Source: an uncultured Bacteroidales bacterium
GTDB lineage: Bacteria > Bacteroidota > Bacteroidia > Bacteroidales > WCHB1-69
DNA length: 64,000 nucleotides
NCBI GenBank assembly: GCA_905233625.1
Contig: CAJOFJ010000013.1
Coordinates: 97,725-161,724, forward strand
Reading direction: 5' to 3'
In this document: positions 7,821 through 16,857 of the stretch, one piece after another
Numbering within the stretch: position 1 is the stretch's first letter
How the letters are laid out: the number at the start of each line of letters is the position of its first letter
The notes under the pieces: generated by a model
The model's database searches: none
What the model was told of the DNA's origin: nothing
Seen by the model: only the letters and a program-made list of their open reading frames with translations
Program-made: the position numbers and the translations under genes

Positions 7821-8699
7821 ATGAACATCACCATTGACAAGGACTCCGGTTTTTGTTTCGGAGTCATCAACGCTATCCGGACTGCGGAGGAATACCTCTC
7901 GCAGCATCAGCACTTGTATTGTCTTGGTGACATTGTCCACAACAACGAGGAAGTCAGCCGTTTGGCAGCCAAAGGACTGGAAGTCGTTTCAAATGAGCAG
8001 TTCGCCAAATTGCACGATACCACTGTGTTGATTCGCGCCCATGGCGAGCCCCCTGAGACCTATCAGTTGGCCAAGCAAAACAACATCACATTGATTGACG
8101 CCACCTGTCCCGTAGTGCTTCATCTTCAGCAAAATATCAAAAAAGAATATGAAAACTGCGGCGAAGAACGCCAGATCCTGATTTTCGGCAAAAAAGGGCA
8201 TGCGGAGGTCACAGGATTACATGGGCAAACCCAACGCAACGGCATCGTCATTTCCTCGGCAGAGGATCTTGACCTCATTGACTATACCAAACCGGCATCT
8301 TTGTATTCCCAAACCACTCAGAGTTTAGAGGATTACTACCAACTGATTGATACCATCAAACAAGGTTATACCGCTATGGAGCATGAAGAAATGTTTGAAT
8401 ACCACGACACCATCTGTCGCCTAGTGGCTAACCGCGCAAAACATATCCAGGAATTTGCCAGTCAGCACAACATCATCCTGTTTGTCTCGGGCGAGAAAAG
8501 CTCCAACGGCTTGTACCTTTTTGACATTTGCAAGCAAAGCAATCCCCGCTCGTTTTTCATCTCACGGATAGAGCAAGTTCAACAATATCAATTTCTTCCA
8601 CACGAAAGCATCGGTATTTGTGGAGCTACCTCCACCCCCATGTGGCTGATGGAGCAAATCAAGCAAGTCATATTAAATTCTACCCCATGCGAAAAATAA
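7821..8699 (+). CDS. ispH: 4-hydroxy-3-methylbut-2-enyl diphosphate reductase
   Basis: IspH (LytB) is the iron-sulfur enzyme of the last step of the methylerythritol phosphate pathway, making IPP and DMAPP for quinones and undecaprenyl phosphate. The 292-residue protein keeps the three cluster cysteines: C12 (SGFCFGV), C96 (DATCPVV) and C199 (DTICR), at almost the same positions as in E. coli. IRAHGEPP and SGEKSSNG are further family motifs. It begins 6 bp after ftsY and its 3' end overlaps the start of the next gene by 13 bp, suggesting a three-gene transcript. Confidence 0.97.
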   Translation: MNITIDKDSGFCFGVINAIRTAEEYLSQHQHLYCLGDIVHNNEEVSRLAAKGLEVVSNEQFAKLHDTTVLIRAHGEPPETYQLAKQNNITLIDATCPVVLHLQQNIKKEYENCGEERQILIFGKKGHAEVTGLHGQTQRNGIVISSAEDLDLIDYTKPASLYSQTTQSLEDYYQLIDTIKQGYTAMEHEEMFEYHDTICRLVANRAKHIQEFASQHNIILFVSGEKSSNGLYLFDICKQSNPRSFFISRIEQVQQYQFLPHESIGICGATSTPMWLMEQIKQVILNSTPCEK

Positions 8700-10147
8700 G
8701 TTTTATTCTCCTTGTATGTGTATTGCTATGCAATTGCCGTCATTTTGATATTGACCTTACTCCGCGTGACACCCAAAGTCCCGGCTTTGTTTATGTGCAA
8801 AAGCAGCAATTCATGCTGGACGGAGAGCCCTGGTTTCCGCTGATGCTCAACTACAAGCCTGCTGTTGCCACTGTAAACGACACACTTCGCATAATCCCCG
8901 CCTATTACTACCAAAGTCCAAGCCTTACACACGATTTCCAACGCATTGCTGACATGGGTTTCAACTGCGTGAGAATCTGTCTGGATATTGTTCCTGAAGA
9001 GAAGGACTATGAACAACTTTACAGAGCTATCGGTCAAATGGCAGACACTGCCGCACAATGTCATCTAAGAGTTATGTTACTGATTAAAAGACCGATAGAA
9101 GAAAATCTTATACACTATACCGAAGGGCTGTTACAGCATTTGGCCGACAAGAACACGATTTGGGCTTACGATTTCTTCAACGAGCCCTTGTATTTCGACG
9201 AGGTTGAAATGCGCGACAAAAAGGATGCTTACCGCATTGTGAATGAGTGGCGGACCATGATGAACCAGTACGCTCCGCATCAATTGTTCACCATCGGCTT
9301 TTCCGAACCCATTGAGGTATTCGAATGGGACCCCACCATTCTTCCTGTAGATTTTGTGGAGATGCACACTTATCACCCCTTACGAGTTGCCAGCGAAATG
9401 CGTTGGTACAGTAGCAACTGCACCGACCGTCCATGGATGGTTGGCGAGACCGCCCTTCCCGCCGACAACGACAGCGTAAGTTACGAATACCAGCGGCAAT
9501 TTCTCCTCCAAAGCTATACCCTTGCCCGGCAATACCATGCGGCAGGCTATGGCTGGTGGGAATACCATGAATGTCCCGACGGGGTGAATTTCGAGGCTCA
9601 ACACACTGGGTTAATCAACAATGATGGCGAATGCAAAACCGCTGTTCAGGAATTGCCATCCCTGATGGAAAGACCTTTCCCAGCCGACGACCATCGTGTT
9701 CCTTCCAACTACTATAATATGCTGGGATATAATAACATAATCCTTCGCGGAACCGTTATTGACTGCAAAAGCAGGAAAGGCATACCCAATGCTGTTGTGC
9801 GAGGGTGGACGAAGGACTGGATCGGCATGAACACCTATACCGATGAAAACGGCGATTTCACGCTATACAGCAATGACTTCAACGTCCATTTTGCAATCTC
9901 CGCTCCCGGTATGAACACCATCAAATTCGACCGTCATAATATTCAATATCATTATACGGACGCGGAAGCCGAAAAAAAATGGACATTCGAAAATCTTCCC
10001 GACCAGTATTTGGAATACCAAAGCATTGATTACAAGCCGTTTTTGGACACTGACAGCTTGAATCTGGATTTCAACCCCCAATATTTCAACCAATATAAGA
10101 TTGAAGGGGAAATGGGAGTGGTGAAAATTAGCAAATTAGCAAATTAG
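8687..10147 (+). CDS. GH5-like glycoside hydrolase lipoprotein
   Basis: A predicted 486-residue secreted protein. The frame is open from 8528, but the ATG at 8687 is preferred because it begins MRKISFILLVCVLLCNC, a signal peptide with a probable lipidation cysteine at 15 or 17; it overlaps ispH by 13 bp. The body looks like a GH5-type (beta/alpha)8 barrel: FMLDGEPWFP at the first strand, DMGFNCVRIC, the acid/base motif DFFNEP (E166), and the putative nucleophile in MVGETALP (E254). GYGWWEYHE and a beta-sandwich resembling a carboxypeptidase-regulatory domain (from about 355, GTVIDCKSRKGIPNAVV) follow. The substrate is not evident; family members cleave beta-glucans or beta-mannans. The last codons run into the short-word repeat at 10126-10180. 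Confidence 0.8.
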   Translation: MRKISFILLVCVLLCNCRHFDIDLTPRDTQSPGFVYVQKQQFMLDGEPWFPLMLNYKPAVATVNDTLRIIPAYYYQSPSLTHDFQRIADMGFNCVRICLDIVPEEKDYEQLYRAIGQMADTAAQCHLRVMLLIKRPIEENLIHYTEGLLQHLADKNTIWAYDFFNEPLYFDEVEMRDKKDAYRIVNEWRTMMNQYAPHQLFTIGFSEPIEVFEWDPTILPVDFVEMHTYHPLRVASEMRWYSSNCTDRPWMVGETALPADNDSVSYEYQRQFLLQSYTLARQYHAAGYGWWEYHECPDGVNFEAQHTGLINNDGECKTAVQELPSLMERPFPADDHRVPSNYYNMLGYNNIILRGTVIDCKSRKGIPNAVVRGWTKDWIGMNTYTDENGDFTLYSNDFNVHFAISAPGMNTIKFDRHNIQYHYTDAEAEKKWTFENLPDQYLEYQSIDYKPFLDTDSLNLDFNPQYFNQYKIEGEMGVVKISKLAN

Positions 10148-10180
10148 TTAATGTGCCAATGTGCTAATGTGCCAATGAAA
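10126..10180. repeat. Short-word repeat island
   Basis: Tandem copies of TTAGCAAA and then of AATGTGC/CAATGTGCT words. The first part is the end of the GH5-like gene. The same word, reverse-complemented, recurs at 41390-41405. Confidence 0.7.
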
Positions 10181-10199
10181 TTAGGAAATGGGAGAGATA

Positions 10200-10220
10200 G
10201 ATTGCGGTTCCACCGCAATC
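10200..10220. repeat. Palindromic repeat, family C
   Basis: GATTGCGG-TTCCA-CCGCAATC is a perfect 8-bp inverted repeat. A decayed second copy follows at about 10251-10270, and a related palindrome (ATTGCGGC/GCCGCAAT) lies at 30203-30221. Confidence 0.65.
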
Positions 10221-10273
10221 CCCGCATAGATACGTTAAAATTTAGCAATAAATTTGCGTTTCCACCGCAGCCG

Positions 10274-11203
10274 TTATTTCAGAAATTCATTGATTTTATC
10301 CATCACGATACCGATGCGGATATCGAAAGCCTCGCGGGTGGCGTAGCCCACATGAGGCACCAGCACACAATTTGGCGTATCAAACAAGGGATGGCCCTGC
10401 GGAAGCGGCGGTTCCTGCTCAAACACATCGATGCCGGCACCAGCCAAACGACCGGATTTCAGTGCCACAGCCAATGCATTCATATCCACCACATTACCAC
10501 GAGCGGTATTAATCAGCACCGCTGAAGGCTTACACAAAGCCAGTTTTTCTGCAGAAATCAGATGATGCGTTTCGGCCGTCAGTGGCACATGCAACGAAAC
10601 AATGTCTGACTCACGCATCAGCTGGTCCAGTTCCACGTAATGGAAATGTTCGTTTTCAAGTTCCGCATAGCGGGTGCGGCTCCAGGCCAATATTTCACAG
10701 CCAAAGCATTGCAGCAGTTCTGCTGTTTTGCGGCCAATAGCGCCAGTCCCCACAATACCGACGGTTTTGCCGGATATCTCACGACCCAGGAAATTCCTGC
10801 GGTTCAGGCAATTGCGAGTATCCGCATCCAAGGCAGTGATATGGCGATAAACGTCAATCATCAGGCCGATAGCGAGTTCGGCGACCGCCACGGTGGCGTA
10901 GCCGGCGGCATTTTTCACCACAATATTATGAGTTTGACAATAAGCCATGTCGATATGATCGAGGCCGGTAAAAGCCACGGCCAGCATTTTCAGTTTCGGA
11001 CAACGGCTCAACACATCGGCTCCTAACTTAATATTGGAAATGATGACAATTTCCGCATCGGCCATACGTTCGGCCAGTACTTCCGGTTTTTCGTTCCGAT
11101 CGGGGAAACAAACAAATTCATGTCCACGGCGGGCAAAATCGGCGGCCAGTTGTTCCGCCAAAGCCGGGGTTATTCCAATGGGTTCAACAGCGGTGATTTT
11201 CAT
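10274..11203 (-). CDS. D-isomer-specific 2-hydroxyacid dehydrogenase
   Basis: A 309-residue NAD(P)H-dependent dehydrogenase interconverting a 2-oxoacid and a D-2-hydroxyacid. The Rossmann motif GTGAIG is at 152-157, and the catalytic triad is R235 (NTARGNVVD), E264 (EQEPP) and H284 (PHVGYAT). Most relatives have HIGSAT or HTGWAT at the last site. Family members include glycerate/hydroxypyruvate, phosphoglycerate and D-lactate dehydrogenases; the substrate cannot be decided here. Its length fits the short form without an ACT domain, so serine-pathway SerA with regulation is less likely. It is transcribed alone, convergent with the GH5-like gene. Confidence 0.88.
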   Translation of the reverse strand: MKITAVEPIGITPALAEQLAADFARRGHEFVCFPDRNEKPEVLAERMADAEIVIISNIKLGADVLSRCPKLKMLAVAFTGLDHIDMAYCQTHNIVVKNAAGYATVAVAELAIGLMIDVYRHITALDADTRNCLNRRNFLGREISGKTVGIVGTGAIGRKTAELLQCFGCEILAWSRTRYAELENEHFHYVELDQLMRESDIVSLHVPLTAETHHLISAEKLALCKPSAVLINTARGNVVDMNALAVALKSGRLAGAGIDVFEQEPPLPQGHPLFDTPNCVLVPHVGYATREAFDIRIGIVMDKINEFLK

Positions 11204-11296
11204 GTGATTGTTTTTTTAGGGGATTTGAAGGAGATAAGATCTTTAAAGTAATAAAAGTTTTTAAGGATGAGAATTTTTAGCTATTTATCTCATATT

Positions 11297-11324
11297 GTAG
11301 AGACGTGCCACGGCGTGTCTCTAC
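11297..11324. repeat. Palindromic repeat, family B, copy 1
   Basis: GTAGAGAC and GTCTCTAC enclose a 12-nt centre. Related elements are at 28032-28058 and 56638-56664. Confidence 0.75.
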
Positions 11325-11334
11325 TGGGGAACAA

Positions 11335-11368
11335 AAAAAACGCTTTCTTTGACAAAAGCGTTTTTTTC
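11335..11368 (-). terminator. Terminator of rplS
   Basis: AACGCTTT pairs with AAAGCGTT; on the minus strand the stem is followed by a long T-run. It lies just beyond the rplS stop codon and is AT-symmetrical, so it may also work in the other direction. Confidence 0.8.
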
Positions 11369-11396
11369 CATTATGAAAACACAAAGATTAAGGATT

Positions 11397-11750
11397 TTAT
11401 CCTCTCTTTTCTTTAATACGAGCTTTCTTACCAGTGAGGTTACGCAGGTAGAAAATACGGGATCTGCGAACAACACCGTGTTTGTTCACCACGATATCGG
11501 AAATCAGAGGGGTAGCGAAGGGGAAAATTCTTTCTACGCCAACACCGCCTGAAATTTTTCTGATGGTGAAAGTTTTGGTTGCGCCGGTGCCTGCAATTTG
11601 CAGAACAACACCCTGGAATTGCTGGATACGCTCTTTGGAACCTTCAACGATTCTGTAGGAAACGGTGATGGTATCGCCAGCCTTAAATTTCGGGAACTCC
11701 TTAGTAGTCACGAAATTATCTTCAACATACTGAATCAAATCTTGTTTCAT
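11397..11750 (-). CDS. rplS: 50S ribosomal protein L19
   Basis: A 117-residue bL19 at the 30S-50S interface. Signature stretches are FKAGDTITVSYRIVEGSKER, IQQFQGVVL, FTIRKISGGVGVERIFP and RRSRIFYLRNLTGKKARIKE. It is a monocistronic gene here, with its own -7 box at 11795-11802 and a terminator directly after the stop; the rpsP-rimM-trmD neighbours seen in many bacteria are absent. Confidence 0.97.
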   Translation of the reverse strand: MKQDLIQYVEDNFVTTKEFPKFKAGDTITVSYRIVEGSKERIQQFQGVVLQIAGTGATKTFTIRKISGGVGVERIFPFATPLISDIVVNKHGVVRRSRIFYLRNLTGKKARIKEKRG

Positions 11751-11794
11751 CTCTATCTTTTATTTTTAATTTTTTCCTCTTTATTTTGGGGTTG

Positions 11795-11802
11795 CAAAAA
11801 TA
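11795..11802 (-). promoter_or_regulatory. -7 box of rplS
   Basis: The minus strand reads TATTTTTG, matching TAnnTTTG, about 45 bp upstream of the rplS start. Confidence 0.6.
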
Positions 11803-11901
11803 CAAAAAATTTCAATATACAACACACTATTTTAAAATTTTATTTTTACTGAAAAATGTTATCTTTTTCACTTTTTCTATTGTATGAAATATAATTTTTT
11901 G

Positions 11902-11909
11902 TAGCTTTG
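11902..11909 (+). promoter_or_regulatory. -7 box of the glycogen operon
   Basis: TAGCTTTG matches TAnnTTTG, 26 bp before the GH133 start. A TTG about 19 nt upstream (11880-11882) fits the -33 position. Confidence 0.65.
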
Positions 11910-11935
11910 CAGAATTATTCAAATTAATTTCTAAA

Positions 11936-13882
11936 ATGAGCTATATAGAGTTTGACAAAACAGAATTAGTCAATATTCCCTTCTCAAAGAAAAAGGAAAT
12001 TGTCCGTTGCAGCCGTACGGGCGCCTTTGCCTCCACCACCCTGCTCGGCCTCAACACCCGCAAATACCATGGTTTGTTCATCCTGCCACAAGAAAATGTA
12101 GACGGCGAGCGCCATGTGCTGGTGTCCTCCTTGAACGAAAGCATCATCATTGATGACATGGAGTTCCACTTGGGCATGCACCAGTACAAAGGGGGCATCT
12201 ATGACCCAAAGGGAAACAAATATCTGCAAAAATTCAACGCCGACATCATTCCGGTTTACCATTTCCGAGTCGGTCATTTCAACTTCACCAAGGAAATTCT
12301 GTTCTCTGACACATCAGAGCGCATCATCATCAAATACACCATTCTCGACGATTTCGAATCTGCCTCATTCCAGTTCCAACCGCTGCTGGCCTTCCGTCAG
12401 ATTCACCAGCTGACACATAAAAACGACCAGGCCAACACAAACTACGAAGAGGTGAAAAACGGCGTAAAATATTGCCTTTATGACAAATACACACCAATAT
12501 ACCTACAAAGTTCCGAAGCAATCGACTACCAGCATGCGCCAGATTGGTTCTACAATATAGAATATGAAGAAGAAATCAACAGAGGATACGATGGTCACGA
12601 GGATTTACTGAAACTGGGACGTATCAACGTGCCCATCAAGAGCAAGGAATTGTATTTCACCATCGGCACCAGTCCGATTGAGCCAGAAGAAATCGCCGAA
12701 ATCTTCAACAGCACACTGGAAGGGCACCGCTCCCGCAACAGTTACCTGAACTGCCTCAAGAACGCCGCTGAACAGTTCATCATCGAGCGCAACGGCAAAA
12801 CGCAGATTATCGCTGGTTACCCCTGGTTCGGCCGCTGGGGACGCGATACTTTTATCGCCGTGCCAGGCCTTACCTTGTCGGTGGTTAACAAACCAAAAGT
12901 ATGTAAAACCATTATCGACGACATGCTTTCGGAGATGAAAGACGGGCTGTTCCCCAACATCGGCAGCGGCGATCAGGCTGCCTACAACTCCGTTGACGCC
13001 CCCCTCTGGTTCTTCCGCGCCTTGCAGCAATATGCCTCATACACCCGTACGGAAAAGAAAATCTGGAAAGAATATGGTCCTGTGATGCAGTCCATCCTCA
13101 ACGCCTATCGTAATGGATCGCTATACAATATCAGAATGCTGGATAACGGACTGATCTATGCCGGCAACGAGCATGTAGCCCTCACCTGGATGGATGCGGT
13201 AGTGGATGGTGTTCCCGTGACCCCGCGTACCGGCTGTGCGGTGGAAATCAACGCGCTGTGGTACAATGCCATACAATTCAGCCTCGAAATGGCTCGCTTG
13301 GCCAAAGACAAGGCATTTGTGGAAGATTGGGAACCCTTGGCTAAGAGTTTCCCCGATACTTTCAAGGCCACCTTCTGGTCGAAGGAGATCGGCTATCTCG
13401 CCGACTTTGTCAATGGCAACTACAAGAATTTCCAGGTGCGTCCCAACATGATGATTGCCGTTTCACTACCCTATACCCCCATCAGCGAAAAAATCAAGCA
13501 ACTGGTGCTAAAGAAGACCTGCGAGGAACTGCTGACGGAGAAAGGCATCAGAACGCTATCGCCCAACGACCCCGACTACAAGGGCCACTATCAGGGCAAC
13601 CAGGCCGAACGCGATGCCGCCTATCACCAGGGATGCTGCTGGCCTTGGCTGCTGGCACCGTTCTGCGACGGAATGCTAAGTGTATACGGCCAGAATGCAG
13701 TTTCCGTCTTAGAGAAGATTTTCTATAACTTTGACAACTGCATGAAAGACTATGGCATCTCCACCATCTGCGAAATCACCGACGGAGACCCGCCATACAA
13801 GCCCAACGGCTGCTTCTCGCAAGCATGGAGCGTGGCCGCCTTGCTCTATCTGAAATGGAAAATCGATACTGCAAAACAATAA
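11936..13882 (+). CDS. Glycogen debranching enzyme (GH133 amylo-alpha-1,6-glucosidase)
   Basis: A 648-residue cytoplasmic enzyme that hydrolyses alpha-1,6 branch points of glycogen-like glucans. The N-terminal part (to about 250) is the GDE N-terminal domain with TRKYHGLFI; the C-terminal part is an (alpha/alpha)6 barrel with the diagnostic YPWFGRWGRDTFIAVPGL at 295-312, GLFPN and PRTGCAVEINALWYNA. The C-terminal NGCFSQAWSVAALL closes the barrel. It has no signal peptide. It is the first of three collinear genes (58 bp to the next), a debranching enzyme, GT4 and GH57 order well known in Bacteroidales, so its work is storage glucan turnover and not digestion of external starch. Confidence 0.95.
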   Translation: MSYIEFDKTELVNIPFSKKKEIVRCSRTGAFASTTLLGLNTRKYHGLFILPQENVDGERHVLVSSLNESIIIDDMEFHLGMHQYKGGIYDPKGNKYLQKFNADIIPVYHFRVGHFNFTKEILFSDTSERIIIKYTILDDFESASFQFQPLLAFRQIHQLTHKNDQANTNYEEVKNGVKYCLYDKYTPIYLQSSEAIDYQHAPDWFYNIEYEEEINRGYDGHEDLLKLGRINVPIKSKELYFTIGTSPIEPEEIAEIFNSTLEGHRSRNSYLNCLKNAAEQFIIERNGKTQIIAGYPWFGRWGRDTFIAVPGLTLSVVNKPKVCKTIIDDMLSEMKDGLFPNIGSGDQAAYNSVDAPLWFFRALQQYASYTRTEKKIWKEYGPVMQSILNAYRNGSLYNIRMLDNGLIYAGNEHVALTWMDAVVDGVPVTPRTGCAVEINALWYNAIQFSLEMARLAKDKAFVEDWEPLAKSFPDTFKATFWSKEIGYLADFVNGNYKNFQVRPNMMIAVSLPYTPISEKIKQLVLKKTCEELLTEKGIRTLSPNDPDYKGHYQGNQAERDAAYHQGCCWPWLLAPFCDGMLSVYGQNAVSVLEKIFYNFDNCMKDYGISTICEITDGDPPYKPNGCFSQAWSVAALLYLKWKIDTAKQ

Positions 13883-13940
13883 AAGCAGTCAAACTGCGAG
13901 ATTCAATTTTATTACGAAATAAATAAAAAAGGAAATACTG

Positions 13941-15218
13941 ATGAAAGTTCTAATGTTTGGATGGGAGTTTCCCCCGCACATTGCCGGCGGTTTGGGCACA
14001 GCTTGTTACGGGCTGACCAGGGGACTGGCTGTCAACGGGGTAGATGTCGCTTTCGTCATGCCCAAAGCCTCTGGCGACGAGGACCAGAGCCTGATTAAAA
14101 TTATCAATGCCAGCGACGTGGAGGTTGACCCGCGTTTCTCCCCTTTCTTCCAGCAAGGCGGCGAAACCACCTATATCCAGGTCAACTCTCAAATGATACC
14201 CTACGTCGGGTTAGACGACTATTACAATGTCATCAACCAGATTGACAGCGGTGTTTTCATTTCCGGCAACAAGCGCAGATACGAATTCTCAGGCCGTTAC
14301 GGCAACAACCTGATGCAAGAAGTGGACCGCTACGCGGAAGTGGCTGCCGAAATCGCCAAGCACGAGCAATTCGATGTCATCCACGCCCATGACTGGCTGA
14401 CATACAAGGCTGGCATCGCCGCCAAGAAAGTGAGCGGAAAACCTCTGGTGGTGCACATCCACGCCACCGAATACGACCGTTCCGGCGAACACAACATCAA
14501 CGACATTGTTTACGGACTGGAGCGTTATGGCATGAGCGAAGCTGACATGGTGTGTGCCGTCAGCGATCTGACCCGCCGCATCGTCATCGAAAAATACCAT
14601 ATCCCCGCTGAAAAAGTGGTCACCCTGCACAATGCCGTGGTACCCAACGACAAGACCGTGGAGCGTGAGAAAAACGTCAAAGAAAAGATTGTCACCTTCT
14701 TAGGACGTGTCACTTTCCAGAAAGGGCCCGAATACTTTGTGGAAACCGCCAAGAAAGTGCTGGACAAAGACCCCAATGTACGCTTTGTGCTGGCCGGCGA
14801 TGGTGACATGATGCCGCGCATCATTGAGCGTGTGGCCGAGTTGGGCATCTCCGACCGATTCCACTTCACAGGCTTTTTGCGTGGGACTGACATTGACAAG
14901 ATGTTCGGCATGAGCGACGTATACGTAATGCCTTCTATATCAGAACCTTTCGGGATATCACCATTGGAAGCCATGCGCGCCAATGTGCCCGTGGTCATCT
15001 CCAAACAGTCGGGAGTAGCCGAGGTGCTGCAATATGCCATTAAAGTGGATTTCTGGGACATCGATGCCACCGCCGACGCCATTTACGGCCTGCTCCACTA
15101 CCCCGCCCTTTCCAAGCTCTTCATCAGCAAAGGCAAGGAGGAGGTGGACAACCTGAAATGGGAAAATGTGGCCCGCAAACTCAAAGATATATACACCAAA
15201 GTAGTCAACAGATCATAA
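13941..15218 (+). CDS. GT4-family glycosyltransferase, glycogen synthase-like
   Basis: A 425-residue GT-B glycosyltransferase. The N-terminus MLMFGWEFPPHIAGGLGTACYGL type motif (here KVLMFGWEFPPHIAGGLG) is the acceptor-side glycine loop of glycogen/starch synthase-like enzymes; DVIHAHDWLTYKAGI and HIHATEYDRSG follow. The C-terminal half has FLGRVTFQKGPEYFVE and the donor-site EX7E motif EPFGISPLE (335-343). It is therefore a retaining nucleotide-sugar transferase, probably elongating alpha-1,4-glucan from ADP- or UDP-glucose. Its position between debranching enzyme and GH57 supports glycogen synthesis, but other GT4 acceptors cannot be ruled out. Confidence 0.9.
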   Translation: MKVLMFGWEFPPHIAGGLGTACYGLTRGLAVNGVDVAFVMPKASGDEDQSLIKIINASDVEVDPRFSPFFQQGGETTYIQVNSQMIPYVGLDDYYNVINQIDSGVFISGNKRRYEFSGRYGNNLMQEVDRYAEVAAEIAKHEQFDVIHAHDWLTYKAGIAAKKVSGKPLVVHIHATEYDRSGEHNINDIVYGLERYGMSEADMVCAVSDLTRRIVIEKYHIPAEKVVTLHNAVVPNDKTVEREKNVKEKIVTFLGRVTFQKGPEYFVETAKKVLDKDPNVRFVLAGDGDMMPRIIERVAELGISDRFHFTGFLRGTDIDKMFGMSDVYVMPSISEPFGISPLEAMRANVPVVISKQSGVAEVLQYAIKVDFWDIDATADAIYGLLHYPALSKLFISKGKEEVDNLKWENVARKLKDIYTKVVNRS

Positions 15219-15241
15219 TAACGCTTTTAAATACAACACGT

Positions 15242-16441
15242 ATGCATAATATTTGTTTCCATTTTCATATCAGCCAACCGTTCCGTTTGAGGACCTATCG
15301 CTTTTTCGACATCAACCAGCACCATCAGTATTTTGACGATTACCAAAACAGTTACTTGGCCAACCGTTTGGCTGAACGGTGCTACCTTCCCGCCAACGCC
15401 ATGCTGAAGGAGCTCATTGCCAAATACGGCGACAAGGTTAAGGTAAGTTTCAGTATAGCGGGAAGTTCCATACATTTATTCCAGCAATACTGCCCCGAAG
15501 TGATTGAGAGTTTCAAAGAACTGATTGCCACCAAAAAAGTGGAAATCACGGGCAACACTTATACCCACAGCCTTGCCTCGCTGCACAACAAAACCTGTTT
15601 CATGGAACAGGTAAAGCTGCAAGAAAAGCTTTTAAAGGAAGTTTTCAAAGTACGTCCCACCTCGTTCTGCAACACCGAAATCATCTATTCCGACGAAATC
15701 GGCGAATGGCTGCACGAAGCTGGCTACGACGTGGTATTGACCGAAGGCGCCCGCCATATTCTGGGCTGGAAAAGTCCCTGCTACCTATACTGCAATCCCT
15801 TCCAGACTGATTTGAAACTGATGCTCAGAAGCTACCGTCTGTGTGACGACATCACCTTGCGTTTCGAAGAAAAAGACTGGGACGGCATGGGACTGACCGC
15901 CGAAAAATACATCAACAATTTGAATAAAATACCCGATGACGCGCCATTTATCAATCTGTATTTCGATTATGAAACCATCGGTGAATACCATACCGCCGAC
16001 ACCGGCATTTTCGACTTCTTCAAGGCTTTGTTCTCACAATTAGCCGAGAATGATAAATATAAATTCATCACCCCGAAGGAAATCACAAGCATGAAGGTTC
16101 CATGTTCCACCATGCACGCCCCTTGGCCCATCTCCTATTCCGGAGACGAAAAAGACACGGCCGAATGGTTAGGCAACGACTTGCAACAGGAGGCTTTCAA
16201 TCAACTGTTTAAGTTAGAAAATCTGTATAAAAAATCGAAAAACAAGGTTGCCAAAGAGAACTGGTTGCAGCTGCAAGCCGCCGACCACTTCAACTTTATG
16301 AGCACCAAATGGTTTGCCCACGACAGTGTACGGAGAAATTTCGACGTGTATCCATCTCCTTATCAAGCATTTATAAATTTTATGAATGTATTGAATGATG
16401 TAAAACTGCAACTGGAAACCAACCCTGAGAAAAAGGCTTAA
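15242..16441 (+). CDS. GH57 alpha-amylase/glucanotransferase family protein
   Basis: A 399-residue GH57 protein. The ATG at 15242 (MHNICFHFHISQPFRLR) is chosen over the upstream open frame because the HFHISQPF stretch is the conserved first strand of the barrel. The nucleophile is expected at E146 in FCNTEIIY, and the acid in the FDYETIGEY stretch (D242/E244). GH57 members act as alpha-amylases, 4-alpha-glucanotransferases or branching enzymes; no classic GlgB is seen in this window, so a branching or transfer role is possible. It begins 23 bp after the GT4 gene and completes the operon. Confidence 0.92.
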   Translation: MHNICFHFHISQPFRLRTYRFFDINQHHQYFDDYQNSYLANRLAERCYLPANAMLKELIAKYGDKVKVSFSIAGSSIHLFQQYCPEVIESFKELIATKKVEITGNTYTHSLASLHNKTCFMEQVKLQEKLLKEVFKVRPTSFCNTEIIYSDEIGEWLHEAGYDVVLTEGARHILGWKSPCYLYCNPFQTDLKLMLRSYRLCDDITLRFEEKDWDGMGLTAEKYINNLNKIPDDAPFINLYFDYETIGEYHTADTGIFDFFKALFSQLAENDKYKFITPKEITSMKVPCSTMHAPWPISYSGDEKDTAEWLGNDLQQEAFNQLFKLENLYKKSKNKVAKENWLQLQAADHFNFMSTKWFAHDSVRRNFDVYPSPYQAFINFMNVLNDVKLQLETNPEKKA

Positions 16442-16582
16442 ACAGAGGTTCCAAAAGGACAGAAAAAAAACTTCAGAAAAATGCTGGAGATAAGGAAATT
16501 TTTCGTATTTTCGTAAACTATTTTTTATCCACATAAAAAAGAACAACTAACCAAATTTACTAACACATAAAAAATTAAAATT

Positions 16583-16804
16583 ATGGCATTTAAAGGAGCA
16601 TTAGTCATCAACACTGAAAAGTGTAAAGGTTGCGAAGTGTGCATCACTGGCTGCCCCAACGGCGTCATTGCACTTTCGAAGAAAGTAAATGCAAAAGGTT
16701 ACAACTACCTTGAGGTTGTCAATGCCGACGCGTGTATTGGCTGCGCCAACTGTGCAGTCATTTGTCCCGACGGCGTTATCGAAGTTTACCGTGCCAAAGA
16801 GTAA
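16583..16804 (+). CDS. 2-oxoacid:ferredoxin oxidoreductase, delta (ferredoxin) subunit
   Basis: A 73-residue protein with two [4Fe-4S] motifs, CKGCEVCITGCP (C14, C17, C20, C24) and CIGCANCAVICP (C51, C54, C57, C61). It passes electrons from the TPP-containing catalytic subunits to ferredoxin. It is the first gene of the four-gene operon; a near-consensus -7 box (TATTTTCG, one mismatch) lies at 16506-16513, giving a leader of about 65 nt. Confidence 0.93.
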   Translation: MAFKGALVINTEKCKGCEVCITGCPNGVIALSKKVNAKGYNYLEVVNADACIGCANCAVICPDGVIEVYRAKE

Positions 16805-16857
16805 ACGAGAACAGAAGTAAGAAAAACAAAACAATTAACAACTAAACAAATTACAAA

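Noticed and set aside
8528..8686. Longer N-terminus for the GH5-like protein
   Set aside because: The extension lies inside ispH and would hide the signal peptide that starts at 8687.
15158..15241. Longer N-terminus for the GH57 protein
   Set aside because: It overlaps the GT4 gene and precedes the conserved first strand.
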